Part shown: piece by piece, positions 22,752-34,453 of the stretch
Position numbering within the stretch: position 1 is the first letter of the stretch
How the letters are laid out: each line of letters begins with the position of its first letter
Assembly (NCBI RefSeq): GCF_040581485.1
Contig: NC_090132.1
Location: forward strand, 13,522,146-13,586,145
Direction of reading: 5' to 3'
DNA from: Linepithema humile
Taxonomy: Eukaryota > Arthropoda > Insecta > Hymenoptera > Formicidae
DNA length: 64,000 nt
Program-made: the position numbers and the translations under genes
Notes under the pieces: model-generated
What the model saw: only the letters and a program-made list of their open reading frames with translations
Told to the model about the DNA's origin: nothing
Databases searched by the model: none

Positions 22752-25301
22752 TTAATTATTAGGAGTTGGTTTGATGTGTGAGATTCGTAGGCGATTAGGG
22801 TGTACAACGCGACTGTTCTTTTTTATTCTAATTCTTACGTTATTTCTATTCAATATTTCTAAGACCTCATGGGGTCCTGTGTATTGATCTCCAAATTTGC
22901 CAGGTTTAGGGCCTTTTAATAAAAAGACTTGATCACCAAGTTTGAATGTTTGTAGGTTTATCTTTTTATCATAGTGTCTTTTCGATTTAATTTTTGCTTC
23001 GACAACGTTTTCTCGGGCATTTTTCTGAATTGCGTGGAGTTGACTAACTAAATTTACAAGATATTCGTTGTAAGTTGCTAATTTATCGCCAGATGCTAAA
23101 GGTTCATTTGACGGAATTCGTGCTATTTTACCGAAGATTAATTCGTAAGGCGTGTGTTTAGTTGCTTCATGTACACTAGTGTTATAATTATACATCGCGA
23201 GACTTATCCATCTATCCCACTGTTTTTGTTCTCTTGCATATTGCTTTAAATATTCTCCTAATGCGTGATGTGATCTTTCTAATGAGCCGTTTGATTGAGG
23301 ATGGAATGCGGTTGTACGGAATTTACGAATTTTAAATATTTTAGCTACCTTTTTCATTAAGTCACTGATAAAATTTCTACCCTGGTCTGTTAAAATTGCT
23401 TTCGGAGAACCGAATACACAAATAAATCGATCGACGAAAGCTTCGGCTACCGTTTCGGCAGTTTGGTCGGATAACGGTATTCCCATGCTAAATTTAGTGA
23501 GTTGGTCTTGTAGAGTTAAGATATATTCATTGCCACGTTCGGTTTTAGGCAAAGGTCCTACGATATCCATGGCGACCTTATCGAAAGATGATCCGGGTGT
23601 ATCGGTAATTATCATAGGTTGTTTGGTTTTTACGCGAACTAGTTTCTTTAATTGGCAATGTAAACATTGTTGGATAAAACGCTGTACATCTATTTTTAAA
23701 TTTTCCCAGTAATAATTATGTTTGATTCTATTATATGTTTTAGTTACTCCGCGATGTCCCCCAGTGGGTAAACAGTGCGTTTCTCCTATTATTATTGGTC
23801 GTAGATCTCTAGGTGGATATTTAACTAATCCATTGCAAATAATTAATTTAATTGGTGCGTCAAGGAATATTAATTGTAGCTGATTTTTGACATTGTTCCA
23901 CGGTACATTGTTAATAAAATCCGTTTTAGCAATACTAAGTGTTTCAATTTTTAAATTTTCAACAGTTTCCTTTAAGTTATTTAAAGCGGTTATGATTCGA
24001 GATAAAGTTAATGTTGGGCCTTCTCGTTGTTCTTCGCTTATCGGCAACATTATATGATAATAATTTTTTACTTTAATGGTTTTAGGTTGATTTAACATAA
24101 GATTATTTAAATTTGGAAGTTTGTTTCGTTCGAATAACTTTTGCGAACCGGAATCTAAAGGTTTACCGTTTGTATCAACAAAATATGCTATGTTGTCTTT
24201 ACGTAAGAATAATAGATCGCGAGATTCAATTATATTATTTTTTATTATTTGCTGATTATTAATAGTGGGTTTACTATAATTTTTGATATTGATCTCTTGG
24301 TTATTGTCTATATTTTCTTGTTCCTCGTCTTCATCACTGTTTTCTTTATCAGGCGGATCATTTTTATCGTCTAACAATATAATGTTATCGTCTATTTGCT
24401 CTTTTATTAAATTATCTTGATCGGTAATTCGACGTCGTGCTGTCCGACTTCTTGTTAGTATTTTGTCATGTGTAGGTGGACTGTGAATTAATGCTCTCTC
24501 TATTATTTGTTGATTTGGTTCATCTAATTCTTCTTGGGTAAATGGTATCGAGTCTGTATTATTTTTAATTGCATTTTCGTTTTCTTTGGTGTCGGAAAAA
24601 TGTAATTCGTAATTTTCTTCCTCGCTATCAGAGAGATGCGATTTGTAATTATCATTTTCTTCAGTGTCAGAGAGGCGTAGTTCGTAATTATCATCTTCCT
24701 CTGAAGAATCGGAGAGATACAATTTATAATTATCTTCTTCTTCGTCAAATTCTCTTTGCGTTTTTAAGGTTGTTTTAGCATCTTTAGAGATTTTTTGTTT
24801 CTGTCTGCCCTTTCTAACTGGTTTACAATCGACTTCTTCAAGGTTTATAGGATTTTGTGATAATGCATCTGCGTTTACATTCATTTTACCTGCTTTATAT
24901 TCCACTTCATAATCGTATTCCGCTAATTTTAGTCTCCATCGTAATATTCTCATGTTCGCATCTTGAGCATTCTTAAACCACATTAAAGGCTTGTGATCGG
25001 TTACCAGTGTAAATTTTCGTCCATATAAGTATGGTCGAAAATGTTTAACGCAATAAACTATTGCTAATGCTTTCTTTTCATATGTATCGTATTTCAGTTC
25101 GTTATCTGTTAAAGTACGAGATGCATAGGCCACTGGACGATCCTTATTTATTTCTCCTTGCGATAATATTCCTCCTACTGCTATCCCAGAAGCATCCGTT
25201 GTTAAAATAAATGGTTTTGAAAAATCAGGATATTGCAATACGGGCTCTTTACATAATAATTGTTTCAATATTTCGAAAGATTCTTCTTGAGTAATCGTCT
25301 A
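22752..25301 (-). pseudogene. Copy B pol: RNase H, acidic linker, integrase
   Basis: An 838-codon open frame below a TAG at 25299-25301. It starts in RNase H (DASGIAVGGILSQ, KALAIVYCVKHFRPYLYG, ADALSQN). It then has an unusual ~330-residue linker rich in Asp, Glu and Asn, with repeats DNYKLYLSDSSEE, DNYELRLSDTEE and DNYKSHLSDSEE. The integrase zinc finger follows (TGGHRGVTKTYNRIKHNYYW...CLHCQLKK), then the catalytic core (DIVGPLPKTERG, LTDQGRNF, AFHPQSNGSLERS) and the C-terminal GPHEVLEI...RLRISHIKP. The TAG replaces a Trp codon present in copy A (RFEW-TITQE), so the polyprotein is truncated before RNase H. Confidence 0.93.
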
Positions 25302-25691
25302 TTTAAATCGTGTATCGTTTTTTAACAAATTAGTTAATGGTTTTGCCAGTTTTGAAAAATTCGGTATAAATCGTCTATAATATCCAGCGAGTCCTAAAAA
25401 TTGTTTAATGTTTTTTGGTGTTTTGGGCCTAGGAAATAATTTTACTGCTTCTAACTTCTTAGGATCAGGTTTAACTCCATTTTTACTAATTATATGCCCT
25501 AGATAAGTTACTTCTGTTTTTAAGAATTCGCATTTGTCCGGTTGTAATTTTAAATTGGCCTTTCGAAGCCTTTCAATTAATAAATTGTATTTCCTTTCGT
25601 GTTCTTCCAATGAGGCGGCGTAAATAACGATGTCGTCCATATAAACAAATAATTCCTGGCCTTGTAGTCCTGATAATACTAGATCCATTAA
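25302..25691 (-). pseudogene. Copy B reverse transcriptase, C-terminal half
   Basis: The RT fragment below the LINE-1 insertion begins at the TSD (MDLVLSGLQGQELF) and contains the catalytic YMDDIVIYA motif, LKLQPDKCEFLKTEVTYLGH and the thumb/connection segment GLAGYYRRFIPNFSKLAK. It matches copy A at 43790-44160. The apparent ORF start upstream (to 25844) is LINE-1 5' sequence read antisense. Confidence 0.92.
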
Positions 25692-25961
25692 GACTTCCGT
25701 TTCCGGCGCAGTAGCGAGAGGCACGTGGTGATTGAGCGTGAGTGAGTGACGGAAAGGAGAGAGTGTGTGGAAGGAGAGGAAAGGTAGGAGTGTGTGGAGG
25801 AGAGAGTGGAGGTGTGAGTGAGAGCGTGTGAATGAGGTGGGCATAGGGAAGGGCAGGATAGAAGGGAAAAAGGGCCCAGAGTATAGAGTGACAGGTGGGC
25901 AGGTGGGCTGGCATAGACTACGGCGTGTAAAGAGAGGAAGAGGTGGTGCGAGTGGGCAGGG

Positions 25962-27044
25962 ATGGATGGTAAGGCGCGATCTGGCGGGATAGAAAAGAGG
26001 AAGGCAAGGGAAAGATGCATGAGCCTGGGGAATGTTGAGGAAATGTTTAAGAGGAAGAGGGAAAAATCAGGGGAGAGAAGGAAGGAGGAGGAGGATGAGG
26101 GATTTAGGAAGAGTAGGAAAACGCAGAGATCGCCAGGGAAAATGGAGGGGGAAGGAGGGGGAGAGACAGAGGGACAGAGGGAAGGAGGGGCAGAGGGTCT
26201 AGAGGAGTTGATCAGGAAGTGGAAAAAGGAAATGGAGGAGGTAATGGAGGAAATGAGAGGGGTAAAGGGATGGAGGGAAGAATTAAGGGCGATGAAGGAG
26301 GAGGTGAAAGAAGGGATTAAAGACAATGGAAGGATGGTAAGGGAGGAAATGGAGGAAATGAGAAGAGAATTTAGAGAGAGAGAGAGGAGGTGGAAGGAGG
26401 AAAGGGAGGTCATGAAAAAAAGTATAGAAGGACTGGAGGAAAAAGTGGAAAGAATAGAGGGGAGGAAGGCGGAAAAGGGAGAAGAGGGAAGGAGAGAGGG
26501 GAGAGAGAGCGAGGGGGAAACAAAGGACAGACTAAAGAAAGTAGAAAGAAGGATAGAGATGAAGGAGAGAGAGGAGAGGAGGAAAAATATATTGATTAAA
26601 GGGGTAGAGGTGAAGGAGGGGAAGAAGAAAGAGGCGGTGGAGGAGATATTTAGAGCCGTGGGGGCAAAGGTAGAGATCAAAGAAATTAAGGGATTAGGAG
26701 GAGAGGGCGGAAAAGGAAGGGAAATGCTTTTGGTTAAGTTGGGGAACGAGGAGCAGAGAAGGGAAGTGTGGGCGAAGAAAGGAATGTTGAAGGGCAGGAG
26801 AGAAAGGATATTGGAAGACTGGACATGGGGGGAAAGAAGGATGAGATGGAGGCTGGAGGAAGTAGCACGGAAGGAGGAAAGGGAAGGGAGAAAGGTGTGG
26901 ATAGGATACGGCAAGGTTAGGATTGATGAACAATGGTGGAGGTGGGACGAGGAGGAGGAAGTGCTGAGAGATGGGAAGGGAAACATAAGACAGGGGGGAC
27001 AGGGGGAAGACGGAGGAGGAGGGAAGAAGGAGGAGAGGAGGTAG
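25962..27044 (+). CDS. LINE-1 ORF1 protein (coiled coil plus RRM-like)
   Basis: 360 codons. Residues ~1-200 are almost entirely Glu, Arg, Lys and Gly with Met/Leu heptads (EEVMEEMRGVKGWREEL), reading as a long coiled coil. About 205-330 match the L1-type ORF1 RNA-binding region: RRKNILIKGVEV, KGREMLLVKLGNEEQRREVW, ILEDWTWGERRMRW, VWIGYGKVRI. Such proteins trimerise and coat element RNA. Composition is extreme because codons are almost only purines. The ORF overlaps the start of ORF2 by about 110 bases in another frame. The minus-strand Ser/Pro-rich ORFs here are shadows. Confidence 0.85.
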   Translation: MDGKARSGGIEKRKARERCMSLGNVEEMFKRKREKSGERRKEEEDEGFRKSRKTQRSPGKMEGEGGGETEGQREGGAEGLEELIRKWKKEMEEVMEEMRGVKGWREELRAMKEEVKEGIKDNGRMVREEMEEMRREFRERERRWKEEREVMKKSIEGLEEKVERIEGRKAEKGEEGRREGRESEGETKDRLKKVERRIEMKEREERRKNILIKGVEVKEGKKKEAVEEIFRAVGAKVEIKEIKGLGGEGGKGREMLLVKLGNEEQRREVWAKKGMLKGRRERILEDWTWGERRMRWRLEEVARKEEREGRKVWIGYGKVRIDEQWWRWDEEEEVLRDGKGNIRQGGQGEDGGGGKKEERR

Positions 27045-27865
27045 GAGAGGGGGGAGGGAAAAAAGAAAGGGAAGGGCAGAAGGAAGTAAAAAAAGGGTGG
27101 AAAGGGTGGAAGGTGGCGTTCTGGAATGTTGCGGGGATGGGAAGGAAGGACATGGATTTTTGGAGGAGCATAGAGGAGTGGGACGTGATGATTCTCTCAG
27201 AGACGTGGTTGGATGAGAAGGGATGGAGCAGAATAAAAGAAAAGCTGCCAAAAGGATTTAAGTGGGGGGTACAGTTAGCGAAGAAGAGATGCAAAAAAGG
27301 GAGGGGGATGGGGGGAATGGTGATGGGAATCAGAAAGGAATTGTGGGAGAAGGGGTCAAAAATAGAGGTAGAAAAGGATGGGATGGTAGTAGGGAGAGTG
27401 AAAGTAGGTAGGGAGAAGTGGAGGATAATAGGGGTATACGCGGGAGATGGAATAGAAAGGACGTTGCAGGGGATGGAAGAATGGGTAGAGGAGAAAGAGG
27501 GGGGAGTGAGGGAGATAATAGGGGGGGATTTTAATGCAAGAACGGGAAGAGAGGGGGGAGGGGGGAGAGGGGAAGAAGAAAAGGAGGAGGGGGAGACGGG
27601 AAAAAGGCGATCGAAAGACAAGAAGATAAATAGAGAGGGGAGGAAGCTGCTGGAATATATAGAGGAAAGAGGGTGGGAGATCTTTAATGGGAGTATAAGA
27701 GGGGACTGGGAGGGGGAGTATACATTCACAGGAGGGAGGGGAAACACAGTAATCGATTATATAATAGGGGAAGGGGAGATAAGGGACAGGTTAGAGGAGA
27801 TGAGGGTAGGAGACAGGGTGGACTCGGATCACCACCCGGTAGAGTTATGGGTAAGGGGGAGGTGA
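26933..27865 (+). CDS. LINE-1 ORF2, endonuclease part
   Basis: The N-terminal part of ORF2 encodes the APE-like endonuclease that nicks target DNA. Motifs in order are KVAFWNVAGMG (N), ILSETWLD (E), RIIGVYAGDG, IIGGDFNAR and VDSDHHPVELWV (catalytic SDH). The real start is uncertain; the first ~55 residues are low-complexity Gly/Arg/Glu. The frame ends at a TGA at 27863-27865 just past the SDH motif, while RT continues in another frame from about 27847. One lost G in the run near 27855 would explain the break. Either a recent mutation or a sequencing error is likely. Confidence 0.85.
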   Translation: MVEVGRGGGSAERWEGKHKTGGTGGRRRRREEGGEEVGEGGGKKEREGQKEVKKGWKGWKVAFWNVAGMGRKDMDFWRSIEEWDVMILSETWLDEKGWSRIKEKLPKGFKWGVQLAKKRCKKGRGMGGMVMGIRKELWEKGSKIEVEKDGMVVGRVKVGREKWRIIGVYAGDGIERTLQGMEEWVEEKEGGVREIIGGDFNARTGREGGGGRGEEEKEEGETGKRRSKDKKINREGRKLLEYIEERGWEIFNGSIRGDWEGEYTFTGGRGNTVIDYIIGEGEIRDRLEEMRVGDRVDSDHHPVELWVRGR

Positions 27866-30360
27866 AGAGGAAGAAAGGGAGGGAAGAAGGGGGTAGGGGC
27901 AGAAGGGGGATATGGGATCGTGAAGGGAGAGAGAAGTTTGCGGAAAAAATGGGAAGGATACGGATAGAAGGGAAGGGGATGGGAGAGGAGTGGGATAGTT
28001 TGGAGAGCAGGATAAAGCAGGCGTTGAAGGAGACGGAAGAGGAATTGGGAAAGGGGGAAGAGAGAAGAAAAGGATGGTGGGATGAGGAATGTGTAAGAGA
28101 AAAGAAGCGGGTAAGGAAGGAATTAAGAGATTGGAGGAGGAAAGGGGGGGAGGGAGAGAGGTATAAAAGGGAGAAGCGGGAATATGGGAAACTGTGTGAA
28201 AGGAAGAAAGAGGAGGAGAACAGAAGATGGGAAAGACGAGCGGAAGAGGCGAGAAGAGAGAGTGAGGTGTGGGAGATTGTAAATAGGGAGAGGAGGAGGA
28301 GGAAGAGAGTAAATGAGGGAATAGGGATGCTAGATTGGAAGGAGCATTTTATGAGGATATTAGGGGGAGTGGAAGGGAGGGTGGTTAGAGGGGGGGAGAG
28401 GAGTGGACAGGGGGAGGGAAAGGAGGAGGAGGAGATAAATAGGGAGGAGATAAGGAGAGCATTGAGAACGATAAGAGACGGAAAAGCGGCGGGGATTGAT
28501 GAGATACCAGCGGAGGTATGGAAGTATGGAGGGGAAGAACTGGAGGAGTGGGTATGGGAATTTTGCAATAGGGTTTGGAAAGGGGAGGGATGGCCGGAAA
28601 ATTGGAAAGAGGGGGTAATAGTGCTGATAATGAAAAAGGGGGAGGGAGAAAAGGTGGAGGAATATAGGGGGGTGACGATGATGCCGACCTTGTATAAGGT
28701 GTATGTGATGGTGTTGGCGGAGAGAGTGAGAGAGGAGATAGAGAGTAGGGGAATAATGCCGCACAATCAGACGGGCTTCAGGAGAGGAATGGGGACGATA
28801 GACAATATATATGTGTTAAATTATCTGGTAAATAAGCAATTGGGAAAGAAGAAGGGAAGGATGGTGGCAATGTTTGTCGATCTGAAGGCGGCGTTTGACT
28901 CAGTGGAGAGGGGAGTTTTGGTGGAGGCGATGAGGGAGCGTGGGATAAGAGAGGGATTGGTAGTGAGAGTGGAGGAGATTATGAGGGAAACGAGGAGTAG
29001 GGTAAGGGTAGGAGGGGAAATGGGGGAGGCATTCTGGACGGCAAGAGGGGTGAGACAGGGGTGCCCACTTAGCCCGCTACTTTTTAATGTGGTAACGGCG
29101 GATTTGGAGGAGGAGATGGGAAAGATCAGATGGGGAGGGGTGAGGTTGGGGGAAGGGAGAGTACACACCTTAGCTTACGCGGACGACATAGTCATGATGG
29201 CGGAGAATGAGGAGGAGATGGGGAGTATGATAGAGAGGCTGGAGGGGTATTTGGAAAGGAAGAGGCTGGAGCTAAATTTAGGTAAGACTAAGATTCTGAG
29301 GTTTAGAAAGGGGGGAGGAAGGATGGGGAAGAAAGTATGGAGGTGGAGAGGGAAGGTGATAGAAGAGGTAAAGGAATTCAGATATTTAGGATACACGCTG
29401 AAGAGGAACGGAAAACAGGAAGAGCATGTAAGAGAAAGAGTAAAGAGGGCAGCGGCTATAATGGGGCAGGTGTGGGGGATAGGTAAGAGAAGGTTTGGGA
29501 AGGATTGGGGGAGGAGAATGTGGCTTTTCGACAGATTGGTATGGACGGTGATGGGATACGGAGCGGAAATATGGGGGTGGAAAGAAAGAAAGAAGATGGA
29601 AAAATTGGAGGAGAGATACATGAAGTGGGTGTTGGGGGTAGACGGAAGAACGCCGGGATATATGATAAGGGAGGAGTTGAAGAGGGAAAAATTGAGAGGA
29701 AGAGCAGGGAAAAGGGCGTGGGATTTTGAGAAAAGACTGGAAGGGGGGAAGGGGAGTGAGCTGGCGAGAAGGTGCTGGGGGGAGATGAGGGAAAGAGTAG
29801 GAAAGGGAAGGGCAAACTCAGAATGGGAGGGAGAGAGGAGAAAGTTCTTCGAGGAAAGGGGAATAGAGACGGAGGAGGAGGAGGGAAGGAGGGAAAAAGA
29901 GGAGTTAGAATATGGGGAGATTAGAAAAAAGGACAGGGAGATACAGGAGAGAGAAAGAGAGGAAAAGATAGGAGGATCAAGATACAATAGATGGTATGGA
30001 AAGGTGATAGGAGAGGGGGTACCGGGTTATCTTAAAAAGGGGTGGGGAGAGAGTAGATGGAGGAGAGTGGCGAGGTTTAGGTTGGGAAGTGAAATGAGGG
30101 AGGGAAGGTACTGGGAGACGGAGGAGAAGAGGAAATGCAGGTTATGTGGAACGGAGGAGGAGACATGGGAGCATGCGTGGGAGAGTTGCAGGGAATGGAA
30201 GGAGGGAGGAGGAAGTTGGCAGGAACAAGTGGGAAAGATTTTGGGAGAAGAGGGGGAGGGAGAATGGTGGATGAGAGAGATAGAGGAGGAGAGGAAAAGG
30301 GAGGAGAGTGGGAGGGAGAGAGGGGGAGAGGAAGAGGAGAAGGGGGGGAGGGAAAGAGAG

Positions 30361-30363
<3 letters not shown>
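27847..30363 (+). CDS. LINE-1 ORF2, reverse transcriptase and C-terminal CCHC
   Basis: 838 open codons. After a charged linker the RT domain shows DGKAAGIDEIPAEVWK, HNQTGFRRGMGTIDNI, FVDLKAAFDSV (catalytic Asp), ARGVRQGCPLSPLLFN and LAYADDIVMMAE (catalytic YADD), then LELNLGKTKILRF. Near the C-terminus CRLCGTEEETWEHAWESC is a C-x2-C-x8-H-x4-C finger. The enzyme copies element RNA at the nicked target. The stop lies at the edge of the GA array. This ORF is intact; with the upstream endonuclease it is one protein broken by a single-base shift near 27855. Confidence 0.92.
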
Positions 30364-30546
<183 letters not shown>

Positions 30547-30897
30547 GGAAGGAACGGGAATAAAAGATGGAGATAAGAAAGGCGAGAGGAAACGGAAGTC
30601 ACCTTTGCGAGCGTGTGTGTGTGTGTATAGGTAGAAGGGAAAAGGGAAAGGGCGCAGCCGGATGAAAGCATGTTGGACGGCAGGGCGTCTAGACCCGGAT
30701 CTCGCAGTCGGGAGGATAAGGGCAGGAGTAGTATAAGATAATTTTAAGGATAGTCTTAAGTAGGTTTAGTAATAAGGTTAGAGTTAAGAATAATTGTAAG
30801 GATAGTTATAAGTTAGGTTTAAGTAAATGTGTATTGAGGATTAACCCCAAGGGGAAAATAAAGACACTACTACTACTACTACTACTAGATCCATTAA

Positions 30898-31692
30898 ACG
30901 TTGAAAAGTAGCAGGTGCATTTTTTAATCCAAAAGGCATTCTATCGAATTCATAATGTCCAAAAGGAGTGGTGAAAGCAGTTTTATGGCCATCTGCAGGA
31001 TCCATTTTTATTTGATGAAATCCGGAAGCTAAATCACATACGGAGAAGTATTGCGCTCCTTCTAATTGATCAAGAATATCGACAATATTCGGTAATGGAT
31101 AAGCATCTCCGATTGTTTTATCATTTAAAGCTCGGAAATCTAAAACCATTCTCCAGCGTTTATTTCCTTTCGAATCTTCCTTCTTGGGTACTATCCATAT
31201 GGGTGTATTATACGGTGATTGTGAAGGTTTAACTATACCTCCTGTCAGCAGTTCTTCTACTTGTTTATTTATCTCTTCCTTATGAGATTGCGGAAATCTA
31301 TATTGCCTTGTGTTTATCGGTCGATCATCCGTTGTTATAATTTGATGTTGTAATATTTGAGTGGCAGTTAATTTTTCTCCAGGTATGTGAAATCGGTCTT
31401 GACTCTGTGTAATAAGCCTTATTATGCCTTCTTTTTCTCGTGTGTTTAAGTGTTCCAAACGTAGTAGGTCGACGATTTTTGTAAGACGATCCTTTCCAGA
31501 TTTTTCTGCTACTACTAGACACTTGCTACGGGCTGGAGTGTTAACAGCGTCTTGATTTAGATTTTCACGCGGAGTTAACTTCTCCATGCAATCTTTCACT
31601 AATTTTTTCACATTTTCATGTTTATGTTTAGATTTCCTCCTGCGCATAAATTTATCTATCGTTTCCTGAGTCCTAATTTTCGATAACGCCAA
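30898..31692 (-). pseudogene. Copy B reverse transcriptase, N-terminal half
   Basis: The ATG-initiated frame (MALSKIRTQETIDKF) continues upstream without ATG to a TAA near 31761. Content: a charged N-terminal segment, LLRLEHLNTREKEGIIRLI, then the RT fingers and palm PINTRQYRFPQSHKEEI, SPYNTPIWIVPKKED, GNKRWRMVLDFRALND, CDLASGFHQIKMD, FGHYEFDRMPFGLKNAPATF. No protease DTG motif precedes it. The LINE-1 target duplication lies in codons LMDLV. Identical in arrangement to copy A at 44150-44957. Confidence 0.93.
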
Positions 31693-32608
31693 ATTTTTCG
31701 AAGATGGTTTATTTTTACTCTTAACATTAATCGTTATTTTTGGATTAAAATGTTAGATTTTATCCAGTAGCTCTTCAATTGTTACATATGTAATCTGATT
31801 TTCTTTTCCATTATTTTTCGAGAGTGATCCAACCTTTGGAAATTTTATATCTTTTAGGGAGGATAGAAAACTTCTCCCCTTTAAATTTTTAAAAGAAGAT
31901 TGTGCCGAACCCTAACAGCACACGATATCCTGCGTATCATCCCATTTTCATACTTATTTTACTGTGATTATCCGTTAAATACTGAGATCAATCCTATAAT
32001 ATCTTTTGCAGTATTATTCGGTTTTCTTTCGCACACGTATAATCTCAGGTTTGACTCAAACGTACGAAAGTGATACGTACGCACTTCTATCGCGCGCGTA
32101 TAATCTCAGATTTGACGAGACCAGCACTAACCTGCGCCATTTACATACGTAATTCTTATTTCCGGTCTTTTCCCGCTTGCCCGGCATCAAGTGACACCAC
32201 GCAACACCACGTATCCGAGGTTTTACTGATATCGAAGGTGATCCTTTTTTCCTTTAAGTTTTATTTCACAAAATAGTGAATAAAGTGTAAAAGCTAGATA
32301 GTGTTTGTATATGATTTTTGTAATATTTTTATTATTTTTTATGTACTTGTTAAATTATTTTGCTTAAAATATTTTAAGGTTATGTTCGTAAACTTGCATT
32401 ATAATTGCCTCTCACCTCTTTAGTTCTTGGTTAAATATACAATACATTTTCTTAATTATTTTATCTTTATTTCTTCTATTCTATATTTCTATTCTATACT
32501 TCTATTCTATATTTATTCTATTCTATATTTTATCTTTAGTTCTTCTATTTTATCTTTATCGGAGTTAGACCTCGTTGTCATTCCTACCTCTCAAAAATTG
32601 CACTTTTC
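31693..32608 (-). other. Copy B leader region without gag or protease
   Basis: Between pol and the primer site there is only ~0.9 kb with no long ORF on the coding strand. A short open stretch ending TIEELLDKI-stop at about 31760 could be a remnant. The first ~770 bases beyond pol are shared with copy A (44958-45727). From 32464 a TTCTA-type short repeat follows. Canonical gypsy elements need gag and protease here, so this family is deleted. Confidence 0.8.
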
Positions 32609-32626
32609 ATCCCGGACGAGCCCCCA
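32609..32626 (-). promoter_or_regulatory. tRNA-Pro primer binding site
   Basis: The minus strand reads TGGGGGCTCGTCCGGGAT, complementary over 18 bases to the conserved 3' end of tRNA-Pro and the same sequence used by murine leukaemia-type retroviruses. It lies 23 bases inside the 5' LTR boundary at 32650. Confidence 0.9.
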
Positions 32627-32649
32627 ATTTTTATTCTTTCTATCAAGTC

Positions 32650-33061
32650 TGTTACGTCCTGATAGATGTAGAATTTTTTCGTTGGGCTCGGCGATCGACG
32701 TAAACGGACCCGACCGCCCGAGCCGAGCGGCACGTTTAGGACTTGCGACGGGTCAGCGACTGGAAGAGTCGTTTTTACTCCGTCAACAAGTCAACCACTC
32801 GTGGTTCCCTTTTTGGGTCAAGGAATTGAATCCCTATTACCCGGGGCGGAACCTTTGTGCGCAATTTGAGAGGGAAGGTGTGAGGGGGTGACAAACGAGG
32901 AGGGTGTGGTTAAATGAAAAAGAACAAAAGTTTAATTTACTAAAGACAACATTTTAATTTGATTGAATTTATAATTAGGATACAAAAACTTAATTCTTAA
33001 TCGCATATGTTAATAATTTTATTTATGTATTCTTTACAAGTGTGTGTGTGTGCGTGCGCGC

Positions 33062-33114
<53 letters not shown>

Positions 33115-34453
33115 TGTTTTATTTTTCCGGAGGGAGGACAGAAGAAATAATAAAATAAAGAGAAATGAACTGACTTACTCGTTGCAGAGTAGTTTCGGAT
33201 CGCGTTGAATATGTTCGGTGGTTCTGAGCAGGCGCCCCGTTGAGGGAAGGTGTTGTATAGGTGTCGGACCCTTTTGTAAACGAGTGGGCACCCTACTGCG
33301 GGATGGTGTCGTCAAGGTAATGGACCCTCTACTTGAGATGCACCACGAGATGGTCGCGACAAAGTATCAACTGATTTTACTCTTTGATTCGCGCCCCCGA
33401 ACTACTCGAAAAACTGTTTCGAGAAACTGAGCTAAACGGAATAACTGCGCAAACTGCTTGAAAAACTGTGTGTGATTGTGTTCGGAGCCACCAGAACACG
33501 GGTTTTTATACTTTTTCTTTGGGGTAGATCCCTTTGGAAAATCTTAGGTTTTTGGAGCGGGGATCGAATAGGAATTAGTCTTGCGAGAAAATTTTTAATG
33601 TGGGGAAGGATGGCGTCATTTCTAGCTAATAGGATTGGGTTTAGATGATTAGGTTACTTGAAATGAGATAGGAAGAAAGAGGCCCTAACGAATAAGGAAT
33701 AGCGTCGTTTCGGGTCCATATATGATGGGGGTAGGTTTTTGAGGTGGCGTAACCCGGTTGGTGTTAATTAGTATAGGTGGGGTGCATCTCAGCGTCTTAA
33801 GATCTGGGTGGGCGTAGTCTTTAGACCATACGATGGAACGATGGGTGGTCTATAGAAGTGCTTACCCCGATTCTCGGCTTTCGGATTGGATGGTTAAGAA
33901 TTGGTATATAAGTTCGCAAAGCCTTGGGTCACTGATCTAATAAATTTGACAGTTTACGACTGTCGCGTGCCCTTGGTGTCGCGTAGAGAGTGCGACTAAT
34001 GCATCTCGGTTTCCCAGATCTACTAAACACGTGCGCCGTATCAGGTGTCGCGCCTTCTCGGCATGCGACTGCGGTCATTCCCCGATCGTTACTCGGAAAA
34101 AACCCTATCTACTAGCTAGAGTTCCCGTAGGTGGAGTCCAAGAATATGACTAGTTGGTGCCAGTTTTTTTTTTATCTCTTACTCTAACCGTCTGGAGTCG
34201 GTTAAGGACTCCAGCTACCGCGAAGTTTTGACTTTTACGGTTTTTCTGGCGACGATAGGCACGCTGAGCGGCCAAGGTATTTTGAAATATCCATGCTATT
34301 TTTCTCTGTGAGAAGATTCGAGCTCCTGGTGTCTCATGAGAAAAACAGCTCTGGCGTTATAATATTTCTTAAGAGTTTTTGTTGGTTCCGCGTTTACTAG
34401 GTCTGATATTTAATGAAAAGAAAAGAATCGTGTAGTCTGATCAGGACGTAACA
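32650..34453 (-). repeat. Copy B 5' LTR (1,804 bp)
   Basis: Direct repeat of 17272-19110. I noticed around ten scattered substitutions plus the microsatellite length change. The TSD GTAC follows at 34454-34457. Confidence 0.95.
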
